This document shows positions 55,117-64,000 of a stretch of DNA of 64,000 nt, piece by piece (position 1 is the stretch's first letter; the number at the start of each line of letters is the position of its first letter). The stretch is from Takakia lepidozioides (taxonomy: Eukaryota > Streptophyta > Takakiopsida > Takakiales > Takakiaceae): the NCBI GenBank assembly GCA_030704615.1, contig CM060731.1:75746756-75810755 (forward strand), given 5' to 3'. The notes under the pieces were generated by a model. It was not told the origin of the DNA. It did no database searches and saw nothing but the letters and a program-made list of their open reading frames with translations. The translations under genes were made by a program, and so were the position numbers.

Positions 55117-56676
55117 TAGCAACCACGGGACGCGTCTTCTATCTCTAAGCCTGCTGGACTCAAGGTTGCAGTCACGGAGGACAACTGGGAGCCTGATGTT
55201 GGACCCATAGTCACCGGAGGAGAGAGACAACGTATACGGCGGTTCTTGAGGGCTTACAGGAACTGCTTTGCCTTCAGTTTGAAGGACTTGGGAGCACTGA
55301 AGGGTCAAGAGATTCACATTGAATTGGCCACTAACACGCCAATCTTTTGGAGACCCTATAGATACAGTGACATGGAGAGGTCCTTGATTCAGATGAGGAC
55401 TCGGGACCTTTGGGAGGTTGGTTTGGTGGAGCTATCTGGTGGAGAGTATGATTCAGCCACAGTGATGCCAGCCAAGAAGGTTGTCTATGGCAATTGGATG
55501 GAGAGACGTATGTGCGGTGATTACCGGCCTGTAAATCGTCAGACCAAGTCCGATAGGTATGCCATGCCAACACCAGAGGAGATCTTTGATGCCATTGGGC
55601 ATGCCAAGGTCTTTAGCTCTTTGGATTTACGATCCGGATATCACCAGTTGCCGATCAAGGAGGCGGATAAGTAGAAGACGACATTCTGGGGGATCAATGA
55701 GCACGCGAATGATTGCCTATACCAGTGGCGGTTCTTACCATTTGGGCTTAAGAACGGTCCTGCAGAGTTTCAGAGAGTCATGGACAGGATTCTAGCAAGG
55801 GTGGAGTTTGCTCGGGGCTACATAGATGACATCATCATCTTTAGTGCTACGGTGGAAAAGCATGAGAGACACCTTGAGGTGGTATTTGAGCGCTTGAGGG
55901 CGCACGGATTGAAGTTGCATCCGAGGAAGTGCAAGTTTTTCCACAACCAGATTAAGTATCTGGGTCACATGATATATCCTGGAGGATTGGGGGTACAACA
56001 GACTAAGGTAGAGGCCATTGCACAGATTCCACGCCCCACGGATGTAAGCAGAGTTCGAGCTTTCATGGGGTTGGCAAACTATTATAGACGGTTTGTCAAG
56101 GGATTTAGTGCCATTGCAAAGGCTCTAACCAAGCTGACCAAGGTGGACCAGGAGTGACAGTGGGAAGATGAGCAAGAACGAGCTTTCCAAGAGCTCACCT
56201 CAGCGCCCATCTTGAGACGACCTATCAGGGGGCGTCCTTTTCAGCTGCATACAGATTGGAGCATGCTAGGGCTTGGAGCGGTGCTCACACAGGTGGATGA
56301 TGAGGGAAGAGAGTTCGTAGTGGCTTATGCCAGCCGCTCGAACAACGCTGCCGAGGCTAAGTATAGCTCATATGAGGGAGAGTGCTTAGCTTCAGTGTAG
56401 GCCGTGGCACACTTCAGGTGCTATCTATATGTCAATCTCTTCATCCTTGTCATGGATCACCAGCCACTCAAGTGGTTGATGGAGTCAGACAAGCTTATGG
56501 GGAAGCTTGCACGGTGGGCACTCATACTTCAAGAGTATGACTTTCAGGTTGTGCATCAACCGGGTTTGGTCAATCGGGATGTGGATGGGTTGAGTCGCAA
56601 TCCATGCACGAGCCAGCAAGATGACACTGGAGCTCGGTGGCATGGTGAGACGGACGAGGAGATGATGCCCGGATGA
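55117..56676 (+). pseudogene. Reverse transcriptase and RNase H of gypsy element 1
   Basis: RT is typical Ty3/gypsy: MCGDYRPVNRQTKSDRYAMP, FSSLDLRSGYHQLPI, WRFLPFGLKNGPAEFQRVMD, the catalytic YIDD at 55819-55830, and KYLGHMIYPGGL. RNase H begins with QLHTDWSMLGLGAVL (Asp at about 56254) and continues with YSSYEGECLAS, then HFRCYLYVNLFILVMDHQPL. The frame is the same as the methyltransferase, so both were made as one polyprotein. Stops at 55117, 55672, 56155, 56398 and 56674 lie at places where a Gln or Trp codon is expected. Confidence 0.9.
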
Positions 56677-56700
56677 CATGCATCTGCATTTCTGTGTATC

Positions 56701-58152
56701 TTGGCAGCGGAAGCCCAGGTTGGAGCTACAACAGGGATGAATGTAGACCGAGTGTCTGAGGACCCTGAGGCCAGCAATGAGCAAGGTGGCGCCAAAGATA
56801 TACATGAGGATTCAGCTGTGTTGGACTATCTCCGCACTGGGGGCACGGCAGCCACTGTGATTGCCAAGGAGAGGGATCGGATCCTACAACGAGCCAAGAG
56901 GTTCAAGTGGGAGGGGACACACCTGCTTCGAGTGTGGGAGGATGGTCGAGTGAAGATTGTGCCTCACCCAACCCAGCGGGCACGGTTAGTGCGGCATGCC
57001 CATGAGGAGTTGGGGCATTTTGGGGTGCGACGCACTCATAGTCTACTACAGGGGTAGTATTGGTGGCGTGGTATGCACACAAAGGTGCAACAATTTGTGG
57101 CTAGGTGCATGGTGTGTGACAGGGTGCGTGCTTCATTCAACGCCCCTACACCACAATTGCACCCTCTTCCGATCATGGGATTGGGCTACAGGTGGAGTCT
57201 TGACTTCGCAGGGCCGTTGCTATTGACCATGCGCCACAACAAGTACGTGTTGGTGATGGTGGAGCACTTTTCCAAGTGGATCGAGTTGGTTCCATTGCCT
57301 GATAAGGCTAGTGAGGGAGCTGCGTATGCATTCTTGGATTGTGTACTTAGCCGATTCGGTGCTCCAGCTGAGGTACTCACGGACCAAGGGAGAGAGTTCT
57401 TGGGGGAGTTTCAGGCGTTGTGTGACAAGGCCTTGGTAGACCACCGCACCACTTCTCGGGATCATCCTGAGGCCGATGGCTTGGCAGAGAGGGTTGTTCA
57501 GACAGTGAAGAGGGGTTTGCGCAAGTATGCCTTGCAGAAGGGACACCTAGGAGATTGGGACCTTCAGTTACCTTGGTTAGCCTTGGGCTACAGGTTCAGC
57601 AAACAAGCATCACTTGCCTCCTTCTCACCATACTTTCTTCTCTTTGGCCGAGAGTCGGATTTGTCTACATCCATTCGTAGAGAAGCTGCTACAGTTCTTA
57701 ACCTTGACGATCCGGACATGTGGGCACGTGCATGTGATCAGCGTGCAGAGTTGTTCAAGCAAGTCATGCCCATGGCTTTCGAGAACCTTGCCATTGCACA
57801 ACATTGTGATACGTTGAGGTATGCTACCATACGTGGTGGGGGCTATCGTCCTGGGGTTCGGAGATTTAACCCTGGTGACTATGTTTATCTGCAGCAAACT
57901 GCTCCTACGACCCTGGATGTGACTGCAGGACGTACTATTTTGAGGATTCGAGAGGTGTTGCCCTCAGGAGTCCTGATCTTGGAGGGTCGGGATGACATGA
58001 TTTGGAAGGACCATGTGCGTAATTGCGCGCCATGTCACCTGTTAGAGGGCTGCTTGGTACTTAGACGCTTTTACGGGATCTGTGGGGTACCCTTAATTTT
58101 TACACAGACTGAGACCAACAGGAGCCTTAGGGGTGATAGCAACAGGCTTTAG
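56701..58152 (+). pseudogene. Integrase of gypsy element 1
   Basis: The HHCC zinc-binding domain is visible (HAHEELGHFGVRRTH, then CMVC), split by a TAG at 57055 where Gln precedes YWW in relatives. The catalytic core has Asp in SLDFAGPL, Asp in LTDQGREF and Glu in HPEADGLAERV (D, D, about 34 residues, E). A GYRPGVRRFNPGDYVYL segment follows, as in gypsy integrase C-termini. From 57073 the frame is open for 359 codons, the longest intact part of the element, ending at a TAG next to the polypurine tract. Confidence 0.9.
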
Positions 58153-58160
58153 GGGGGGAG
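58151..58160 (+). other. Polypurine tract of gypsy element 1
   Basis: AGGGGGGGAG overlaps the integrase stop codon and lies directly before the putative 3' LTR. This is the usual plus-strand primer site of LTR retroelements. Confidence 0.7.
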
Positions 58161-58987
58161 ATACACAGCCCGACATAGCCCATCATAGTCCGACACAGCC
58201 GACACAGCCGACACAGTCAGACACAGCCGTCACAGCTCCGTACAGCCAACACAGCCCGACACAGCCGACACAGCCCAACACAGCCGCCACAGCTTCGCAC
58301 AGCCCTACACAGCCTGATACAGCCAGTCACAGCTCGGCACAGCTGGGGGACAGTTATCATTGGCAGGGAACGACTGTGGGGGAACGATATCTGAAAAAAG
58401 AACGTGTACTACAGGATTGACGGTTAGTTAGGAAAGCGGTTAGAACAGCTTGTAGGTAGATAAAGCCAAGAGCGGGGACGTCTGGGAAATCACTTCTGGG
58501 GGGGACTTCTGGCATCACGGCTGGGAGATCAGGTGGGGAGCGCATCTCTGAACGAAAAGATGGAGAGCACGAAGTAGGAGGAGAGACGATCTGTTGATGC
58601 TTGATGAATGCAAGCTGTAGAGTTATAATGTAGAGCAGTTTAGAGACGCCATGGCTTCAGCCTGATACTTGATAGAAATTAATCTGATACATACTTCATA
58701 CTCACACTGTGTAGAGAGACCTGAGTGAAGCTGTGGAATGGATGGATGAGTTGATGGAACCTGATAGATTGCTGAAGCAATCTGATACTTAAATTGCCAA
58801 CAGTAAGGGAACTTGCTAACATGAATACGGGAATGAATACAAATAGAAAACACCCCCATGATACACTAGCTGTAGGTCATGACTGATTGTTCTGAGCGGG
58901 CTGAGTGCTTAGAGATTTCCAACTCTTCTATCTTGGAGTTCCCACCTCGGATAGCGAAGGGATGGGTGAGTAAAAGCCGCCCGAAAT
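58161..58987 (+). mobile_element. LTR region between gypsy elements 1 and 2
   Basis: This non-coding stretch of about 830 bases lies between the polypurine tract of element 1 and a primer-binding-site-like TTGGCGACC of element 2. It should contain the 3' LTR of element 1, the 5' LTR of element 2, or one LTR serving both. Canonical TG...CA ends could not be fixed. It starts with the CACAGC minisatellite and further on has repeated CTGATAC words at 58660-58790. Confidence 0.5.
58163..58352 (+). repeat. CACAGCC minisatellite at start of LTR
   Basis: About 20 copies of a degenerate 9-base unit (CACAGCCGA and variants such as CACAGCTCG, CACAGCCAA) run in one direction without other sequence between them. 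It follows the polypurine tract by only a few bases, so the repeat lies at the LTR start. Confidence 0.85.
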
Positions 58988-59049
58988 TTGGCGACCATAC
59001 TGGGGAACTAAGTCTTGAACAACCAGATGTGACAGGCATCTAGTGGGAT

Positions 59050-60439
59050 CATGGTGGTTGGAGAATTAAAGAATTTGATGTGAATCAAATTCCCTGTGAA
59101 ACTGAGAAGGAAAGATTGTCCAAACGATTCTTTCAGAGGTTCTTGGAATTGCCAGACGGTTGTAAAGAAAACATTCTTAAAAGAGTGCATGATGCTGACC
59201 CTGAGTGGGGTCTGGAGAAGGGAGTGATAAAGATTTATCAGGTGGCCTGTAGAGGAAGAGCACGTTGGTTATCAACACTGGTTTATATGGAAAAATGGCG
59301 CCGAAAAATAAAATAAAAATGATAGCATTGCTATCCATTAAGCGAGTAGAGTTTGAAGGCTGGGAGGAAAGGAAGGTGAATGTTTATATTCATATGCATG
59401 AAGAGCTTGTACTGGTAAAGAATTGGATTCCAAAGGATATTCTGTGGATCAAACTCACACCAAGAACAGCTTTCCAGACTTGTTTGCCATATGGTTATAT
59501 GGTAACGGAGACTTCTAATATAGCCAAGGGTGCATTGAAGCTTGAAAGAAACCCAGGCATATACGAGAGATACTACAGAAGAGAGTTTTGGTTACTGCCA
59601 CATTAAAGAAATGAAAGACATGGGACATGAGTGATGAAAGAGAAGCTAGACTCCAGAGATATTAAGCAAAAAGAGAAAGTTATCTGAAAGCTAATTATCC
59701 ATATCTTTGGGAGAGAGGAATAGACATAGGGGAATCATCTGGACCTCTCACACCATTAAGATCAGAGAGTACATCACCCATACCGGAAGAACTAGAGTTG
59801 GATGCCACTCCTTCTTTTTCTTTGCAAGAAAGATTAAGGGAATTGGTACGGGAAGAAGATCAATCACGAGGTGAAAGATCTGAGGTACATCCCTGAATAA
59901 AAGATTTGACAGAAATCTTTGATAAGAGTTGGCATGGAACACCAAAAGCACGAACTCCAGTTTCTGAAACGGAAGGTGAAGAAGGAGGAGAGGATGTGGC
60001 AGAGCCAACGGAGAGTTCAGACTCTCCAACCCCATTACAGTTGAGTTACATGAGTGAAGAAGAAACCCAAGGGCAGAACTTAGAGGATGAAAATAGAGAG
60101 AAGAAATTGGAAGAGGAAGAGTATGAAGAAGTAGACCCAACAGCTGAGGTTGAGACTACAACCAGGACATCCCAACCCGTTGGACCTGGATCAAGTGGAG
60201 CACTTGGATCACAGGCCAACAAAGGTGTCGGCTCAGGGGGATCAGGCGGGCAACCTGGATCTGGCTCTAGAGGGACAGGGAGTGTGGGAAGTAGTGCAAC
60301 TGGAGCTGGGAATACTGTGAATATCGTGGGGCCAGTAGCAAGGAGTGCTCAGGGGGCACCACTTGGTGGGAGATCCACCACAACTACAACAGGTCCTCAA
60401 GGACCATCACCTGTCAGTGGGCAGAAGGTAGGGCCATAG
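59050..60439 (+). pseudogene. Leader region of gypsy element 2 with acidic ORF
   Basis: Three broken frames occur: 59050-59316 (FFQRFLELPDGCKENILKRV..), 59292-59606 (KRVEFEGWEERKVNVYIHMH..) and 59906-60439. The last is an acidic, Ser/Gly-rich stretch (ETEGEEGGEDVAEPTESSDS, then Gly/Ser/Thr repeats). No known domain was recognised. The position before gag suggests an extended N-terminal gag region or an extra ORF. Confidence 0.5.
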
Positions 60440-61903
60440 ATGGCGTTACAACCAACACGGGCAAAACCACCTTTTCCAATATATTCAGGAAAAAAGGATC
60501 CCGATGTACACATTAGCCAATTTGAGCACATGTGTATAGTGAACAATGAGAATGGCGATGATGCCAAGATGAGACTGTTTCCTTGTTCCCTTATCAAGAA
60601 AGCAAGTGAATGATATGCAAGATTCCCTGATAATCATTTCCTAACCTGAAATGGCTTGAATACAACATTCCGAAATAGGTTCAGGACAAGTAAAACTGAG
60701 GATGAAGTGTATGGAAGTTTACAACAGTTAAAGCAAAAGAAGCATGAAATTGTTGAGGAGTATATGGAAAAAATGGAATTGTTGATGAAAAAGCTGGCTG
60801 CTGTACCAGCACCAGGTTTACAGAAGACTTGGTTTGTGAGTGGACTAAGACCAGAGTTGCAAAAGAAAGTGGATATGTTACCCCATAATACAGTGGAGGA
60901 GGCATTTGAAACAGCAAACAAAATTGAGCAATTGGGAATGCTCAGGAGAGAGAAAATGGATGATGAGGACTCTGAGGATGAGTCAGATGAAGAAGAAGAG
61001 CAAGAACTGAAAAGGAAGAGTAAGAGAAAGGAGAAGTTGAAGAGGGATAAATATGAGAAAAAATTAGAAGAAATCTTGAAGAAGTATGCCACAGAGGCTG
61101 CAACACATTGGAGGAAGGGTGTTTGGTGTGCAAAGTGCCAGAATGAAGGCCATACCACCATTGAATGCCACATGAAGGAGAAACATTGTACTATCTGTAA
61201 GATGGATAACCATTCTACTGAGAATTGTTACTACAACAGAAAGACAGCTGCAAGAGAACCTAGGCAAGTAAGGGTGCATCAAGTGCAGCCCCAGCCAAGA
61301 AGAAACAGTGATCAGGACCACTATGGTAGGCCTGGTGGTTATAACAATGGCATGGAAGGGAGAGGTAATTCAAGAGGGGATTACCAAGGAAATTCCAGAG
61401 GTAACTATCAGGGTAATCCAAGGGGGAATTACCAGCCAGGGAATCAGGATTACAGAAATAATCCTAGAGCAGACCAAGGGCGAGGACCCAATGGTGAAGA
61501 ACTGTGTTACTATTGTAATCAGCCAGGACATCGCAAGGCAGCCTGTTCATTCTGGATTAGACACCAGAATGAGATGAGAGCTCATGTGAATGAGGGCCCA
61601 GTGGTGGCGGCTCACATGGTTAGGCCATGTGTTGTACCAGAAGTAAGTACAATGATAGTAACGAGAAGCAAAGCCAAACTAATACCTCCAGTAGTTGAGG
61701 AAGATGATGATAATGAAGATGACAGTGATGTGCCTGAAGATGATGAGGCTTGGAGAGATGAGAAGGAACTGCACAAGGAGGTGGTAGATTTCATAAGGGA
61801 AATGCAGAAGAGTACTGATATTCCTATGGCAGATTCCTCTGATTCTGAAAGAGAAGAGGAAGTGAGTGAGGATGAAGGGAAGAAAGAAGCTGCAGACATG
61901 TAG
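60440..61903 (+). pseudogene. Gag of gypsy element 2
   Basis: It opens with MALQPTRAKPPFPIYSGKKD then PDVHISQFEHM, the usual start of a retrotransposon capsid. The family-conserved Trp positions in A-x-x-WY-x-x-F and TW-x-x-L are both TGA stops (60611-60613 and about 60649). The capsid continues as FRNRFRTSKTEDEVYGSLQQ. An acidic/basic coiled region (61000-61080) follows. Zinc knuckles are CAKCQNEGHTTIEC, CTICKMDNHSTENC and CYYCNQPGHRKAAC. The tail is very acidic. The open part from 60656 is 415 codons. Confidence 0.85.
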
Positions 61904-61969
61904 AGTAATGAAGGGACTTTGGCTGAAGTAACATGTCAGACCAAAGCATAGATTACTATTGGACAGCTA

Positions 61970-62533
61970 TTGGCTGTGGCACCTTATTGTAGACACGGGC
62001 TGTATCAAGCAATCAATCGAATTGCCCATGTGACAGAAAACACAGACCTGAACAGCAAGGTGACCAATTATAATGTGAAGCCGGAAGGGCGAGAAGCAGT
62101 CATGGACTTTGATGATTCTATGCCAGTAATCCAATTGAGAATTGGAAGCACAAAACTAACTGATGTACTGATAGATGGAGGCTCTGGAGTGAATATCATG
62201 ACAGACCAATTAAGGCAGAAGTTTGGTCTAAGTAACATGAAACCAGCCCCATTTACAGTAACAATGGCAGATCAAAGAAATGTACAACCATTGGGATTGA
62301 TAAGAGGAGTTAAGATACAGATACAAAAGATGATCTTTATGATCACGGTAACTGTGTTGAAAATGGATGAAGTCATGGAGGCTTACTCCTTATTATTGGG
62401 ACGTCCGTGGCTGAAACAGGCCAGGGTATTCCATGACTGGAATTCTCAGTTACTAACTGTGCATAATGGGATGCACAAGATACAAATTACCACTAAGAAA
62501 TATAGTAGATTACCTGCTACGAGAAGACCTTGA
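61970..62533 (+). pseudogene. Aspartic protease of gypsy element 2
   Basis: The segment LTDVLIDGGSGVNIM carries the D-G-G active-site variant seen in Tat/Athila proteases. YSLLLGRPWLKQARVFHDWN closes the domain. It is in frame with gag, separated by TAG stops at 61901 and about 61949, and ends at a TGA at 62531. Confidence 0.8.
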
Positions 62534-62827
62534 GGGGTCAGGGAGTATGACTGGAGGGGAGGACTGGATGAGGAACAGGAAGCTACTCTGTTCGCTGCAC
62601 ACCCAGAGTGGGAGCAGGTTGCAGAGATGCAGCTGGAAGGCCTAAGTTGTTTAAAATGTATCTGTTGTGGTGTAGTGACAGCAATACCAATTGAAGAGGA
62701 AACCAGCAGTTACCCACCACATTTCTATGAAGAAAGAGAATGAGAAATGGAAATCCTAGAGGAACCAGCCACTGTGAGTTTACAGGATGAAGTGGTGACT
62801 GGTTGAACAATCACAGCTGTTGAGCAG

Positions 62828-64000
62828 GTGAGAGAAGTGAATGTGGGAACTGAAGAGGAACCGAGGATGGTGAAGGTAGGAGCTGATTTGGAGCCAGAAT
62901 TCTTTGAGGAAGCTAAGAGTTTGTTCATCAAATACAGAGATGTATTTGCTTGGAGCTACGAGGATCTAAAAGGGATACCACCTGAGATCTGTCAGCATAA
63001 GATTGAACTGGAACAAGGGTCAGTACCAATTAAACAGGCAAGGTACAGAATGAATCCCAACTATGCACAAAAGGTTCGAGAAGAGATCAAGAAGTTGGCT
63101 GAGGCTAAGTTTATATACCTGATAGAGTATACAACTTGGTTGTCACCCATTGTGATAGTTCCCAAGAAGAATGGTAAACTGAGAGTTTGTGTGAACTATA
63201 AGAAGTTGAATGCTTGCACGAAGAAAGATCATTTCCCTTTGCCATTCACAGAAGTGGTATTGGACACTGTGGCAGGCCATGAGATGTACTCATTCATGGA
63301 TGGCTTCAGTGGTTATAATCAAGTGCAAGTGGCAGAAGAAGATCAGGGAAAGACAGCTTTCATCACAGACTGGGGTGCTTATGCATACAAAGTCATGCTT
63401 TTTGGACTTTGTAATGCACCAGCAACCTTTCAGAGAGTGATAAGTGAATCTTTTCATGAGTATCTGGATGATTTCATGCAGGTGTTCTTTGGATGATTTC
63501 AGTGTGTACAGCTCTAAGAATGAGCACTTGCATAAATTGGAGTTATGTTTGGCCAGATGCAGAATGAGAGGTCTGGGCCTAAATCCAGAGAAGTGTACTT
63601 TATGTGTGAACTCAGGGGTGCTTCTGGGACACATTGTGTGTGAGAGGGGACTTCTTGTGGATCCCAGGAAGACAGAGGCCATTAAAGCCTCACCACCACC
63701 AGTAAATGTTATGAATCTAAGGAGATTCCTTGGACAAACCAGTTATTACAGAAGATTTGTCAAAAGGTATGCACAGATAGCAGCACCATTGAGCAAGCTT
63801 CTGAAGAAAGATGCAGTGTTTGCATGGACAGCTGAATGTCAACAGGCTTTTGAGGAACTTACATTGTCAGTAAAAACTACACCTGTGCTGATTAACCCTC
63901 ACTGGCATGTAGTATTTCATGTTCACTGTGATGCCTCAGGAGAAGCGTTGGGAGCGGTGTTAGCCCAAAATGTTACAGGAAATATAGATTCACCTATGTA
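62828..64000 (+). pseudogene. Reverse transcriptase and partial RNase H of gypsy element 2
   Basis: RT runs VFAWSYEDLKGIPPEICQHK, YTTWLSPIVIVPKKNGKLRV, YSFMDGFSGYNQVQV, MLFGLCNAPATFQRV and YLDDFMQVFF. A single extra G near 63488 moves the frame, and DDFSVYSSKNEHLHKLE, GVLLGHIVCERGLLVDPRKT, RRFLGQTSYYRRFVK and the RNase H start FHVHCDASGEALGAVLAQ follow. The element leaves the window here. Confidence 0.88.

Larger units (their letters stand above)
51806..58987 (+). mobile_element. Ty3/gypsy element 1 carrying a C5-cytosine methyltransferase
   Basis: The order is gag, zinc knuckles, protease, C5-MTase, RT, RNase H, integrase, polypurine tract, 3' LTR. Gag to protease lie in one frame to about 54050. 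MTase to integrase lie in another, continuous from 54022 to 58152. About ten in-frame stops (52151, 52703, 53360, 53786, 54454, 54490, 55117, 55672, 56155, 56398, 56674, 57055) kill the copy. Frame loss is otherwise limited to a shift near 54050 and small compensating indels near 54480-54520. The 5' LTR was not found. Retrotransposons with captured cytosine methyltransferases are known from a charophyte alga and dinoflagellates, as I recall. This looks like a land-plant relative. Confidence 0.88.
58988..64000 (+). mobile_element. Ty3/gypsy element 2, runs off the right edge
   Basis: A primer-binding-site-like TTGGCGACCATACTGGGGA (58988-59006) is followed by a leader with broken frames (59050-60440), gag with three zinc knuckles, protease, RT and the start of RNase H. 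Gag, protease and RT share one frame from 60440 to about 63490. Then a one-base insertion near 63488 shifts the frame. RT motifs (RYRMNPNYAQKVREEI, DGFSGYNQVQVAEEDQGKTA, then YLDDF) recall the Tat/Athila side of plant Ty3/gypsy. It has no methyltransferase in the visible part. Integrase and 3' LTR lie beyond the window. Confidence 0.88.

Overview
The window is nuclear DNA of a land plant. It holds spliced genes for plant-specific or plant-typical proteins (the thylakoid-lumen factor PSB27-H2, an AGD5/NEVERSHED-type ArfGAP, plant OXA1, a plant METTL4-type methyltransferase, a GPI-protein family known from At1g61900) plus PPR and OSB relics. The many PPR relics and the composition of the retroelements suggest a seed-free plant (fern, lycophyte or bryophyte), but the window alone does not settle this.

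Layout. 1-4.8 kb: the end of a PPR gene running off the left edge, a 53-bp tandem repeat, and a tandem array carrying three copies of the OSB-type PDF motif, one unit interrupted by a Ty3/gypsy pol fragment. 4.9-12.2 kb: a divergent pair, an RCC1-repeat protein (minus) and a METTL4-like MT-A70 methyltransferase (plus), sharing about 445 bp between start codons. 12.2-18.8 kb: repeats, including a probable Helitron 3' end and a dead LINE. 19.7-21.1 kb: PSB27-H2 with an apparent 1-base frameshift. 22.7-28.1 kb: a nine-exon mitochondrial OXA1 gene (minus) whose introns hold several retroelement pieces. 29.3-35.2 kb: a ten-exon ArfGAP gene (minus). 36.3-41.7 kb: the At1g61900-like gene (plus). 42-50 kb: TE-rich, with a Helitron helicase relic, a small RING-H2 frame, a LINE RNase H relic, a PPR relic and hairpins.

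50.5-64 kb holds two adjacent decayed Ty3/gypsy elements. The first is the most unusual object here: between its protease and its reverse transcriptase it carries a C5-cytosine DNA methyltransferase domain (motifs IV, VI, VIII, IX and X visible). From about 54.02 kb to 58.15 kb the methyltransferase and pol lie in one reading frame, broken almost only by stop codons. The usual SAM-binding motifs I-III are not visible and seem lost at a deletion junction near 54.05 kb. The second element carries a long acidic leader, a gag with three zinc knuckles, protease and RT, and runs off the right edge.

Intron-exon junctions were worked out by hand from GT/AG sites, reading phase and family similarity recalled from memory. 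For RCC1, OXA1, the ArfGAP and the GPI-type gene, the chosen exons join in phase from start to stop. For METTL4 one junction stays unresolved.
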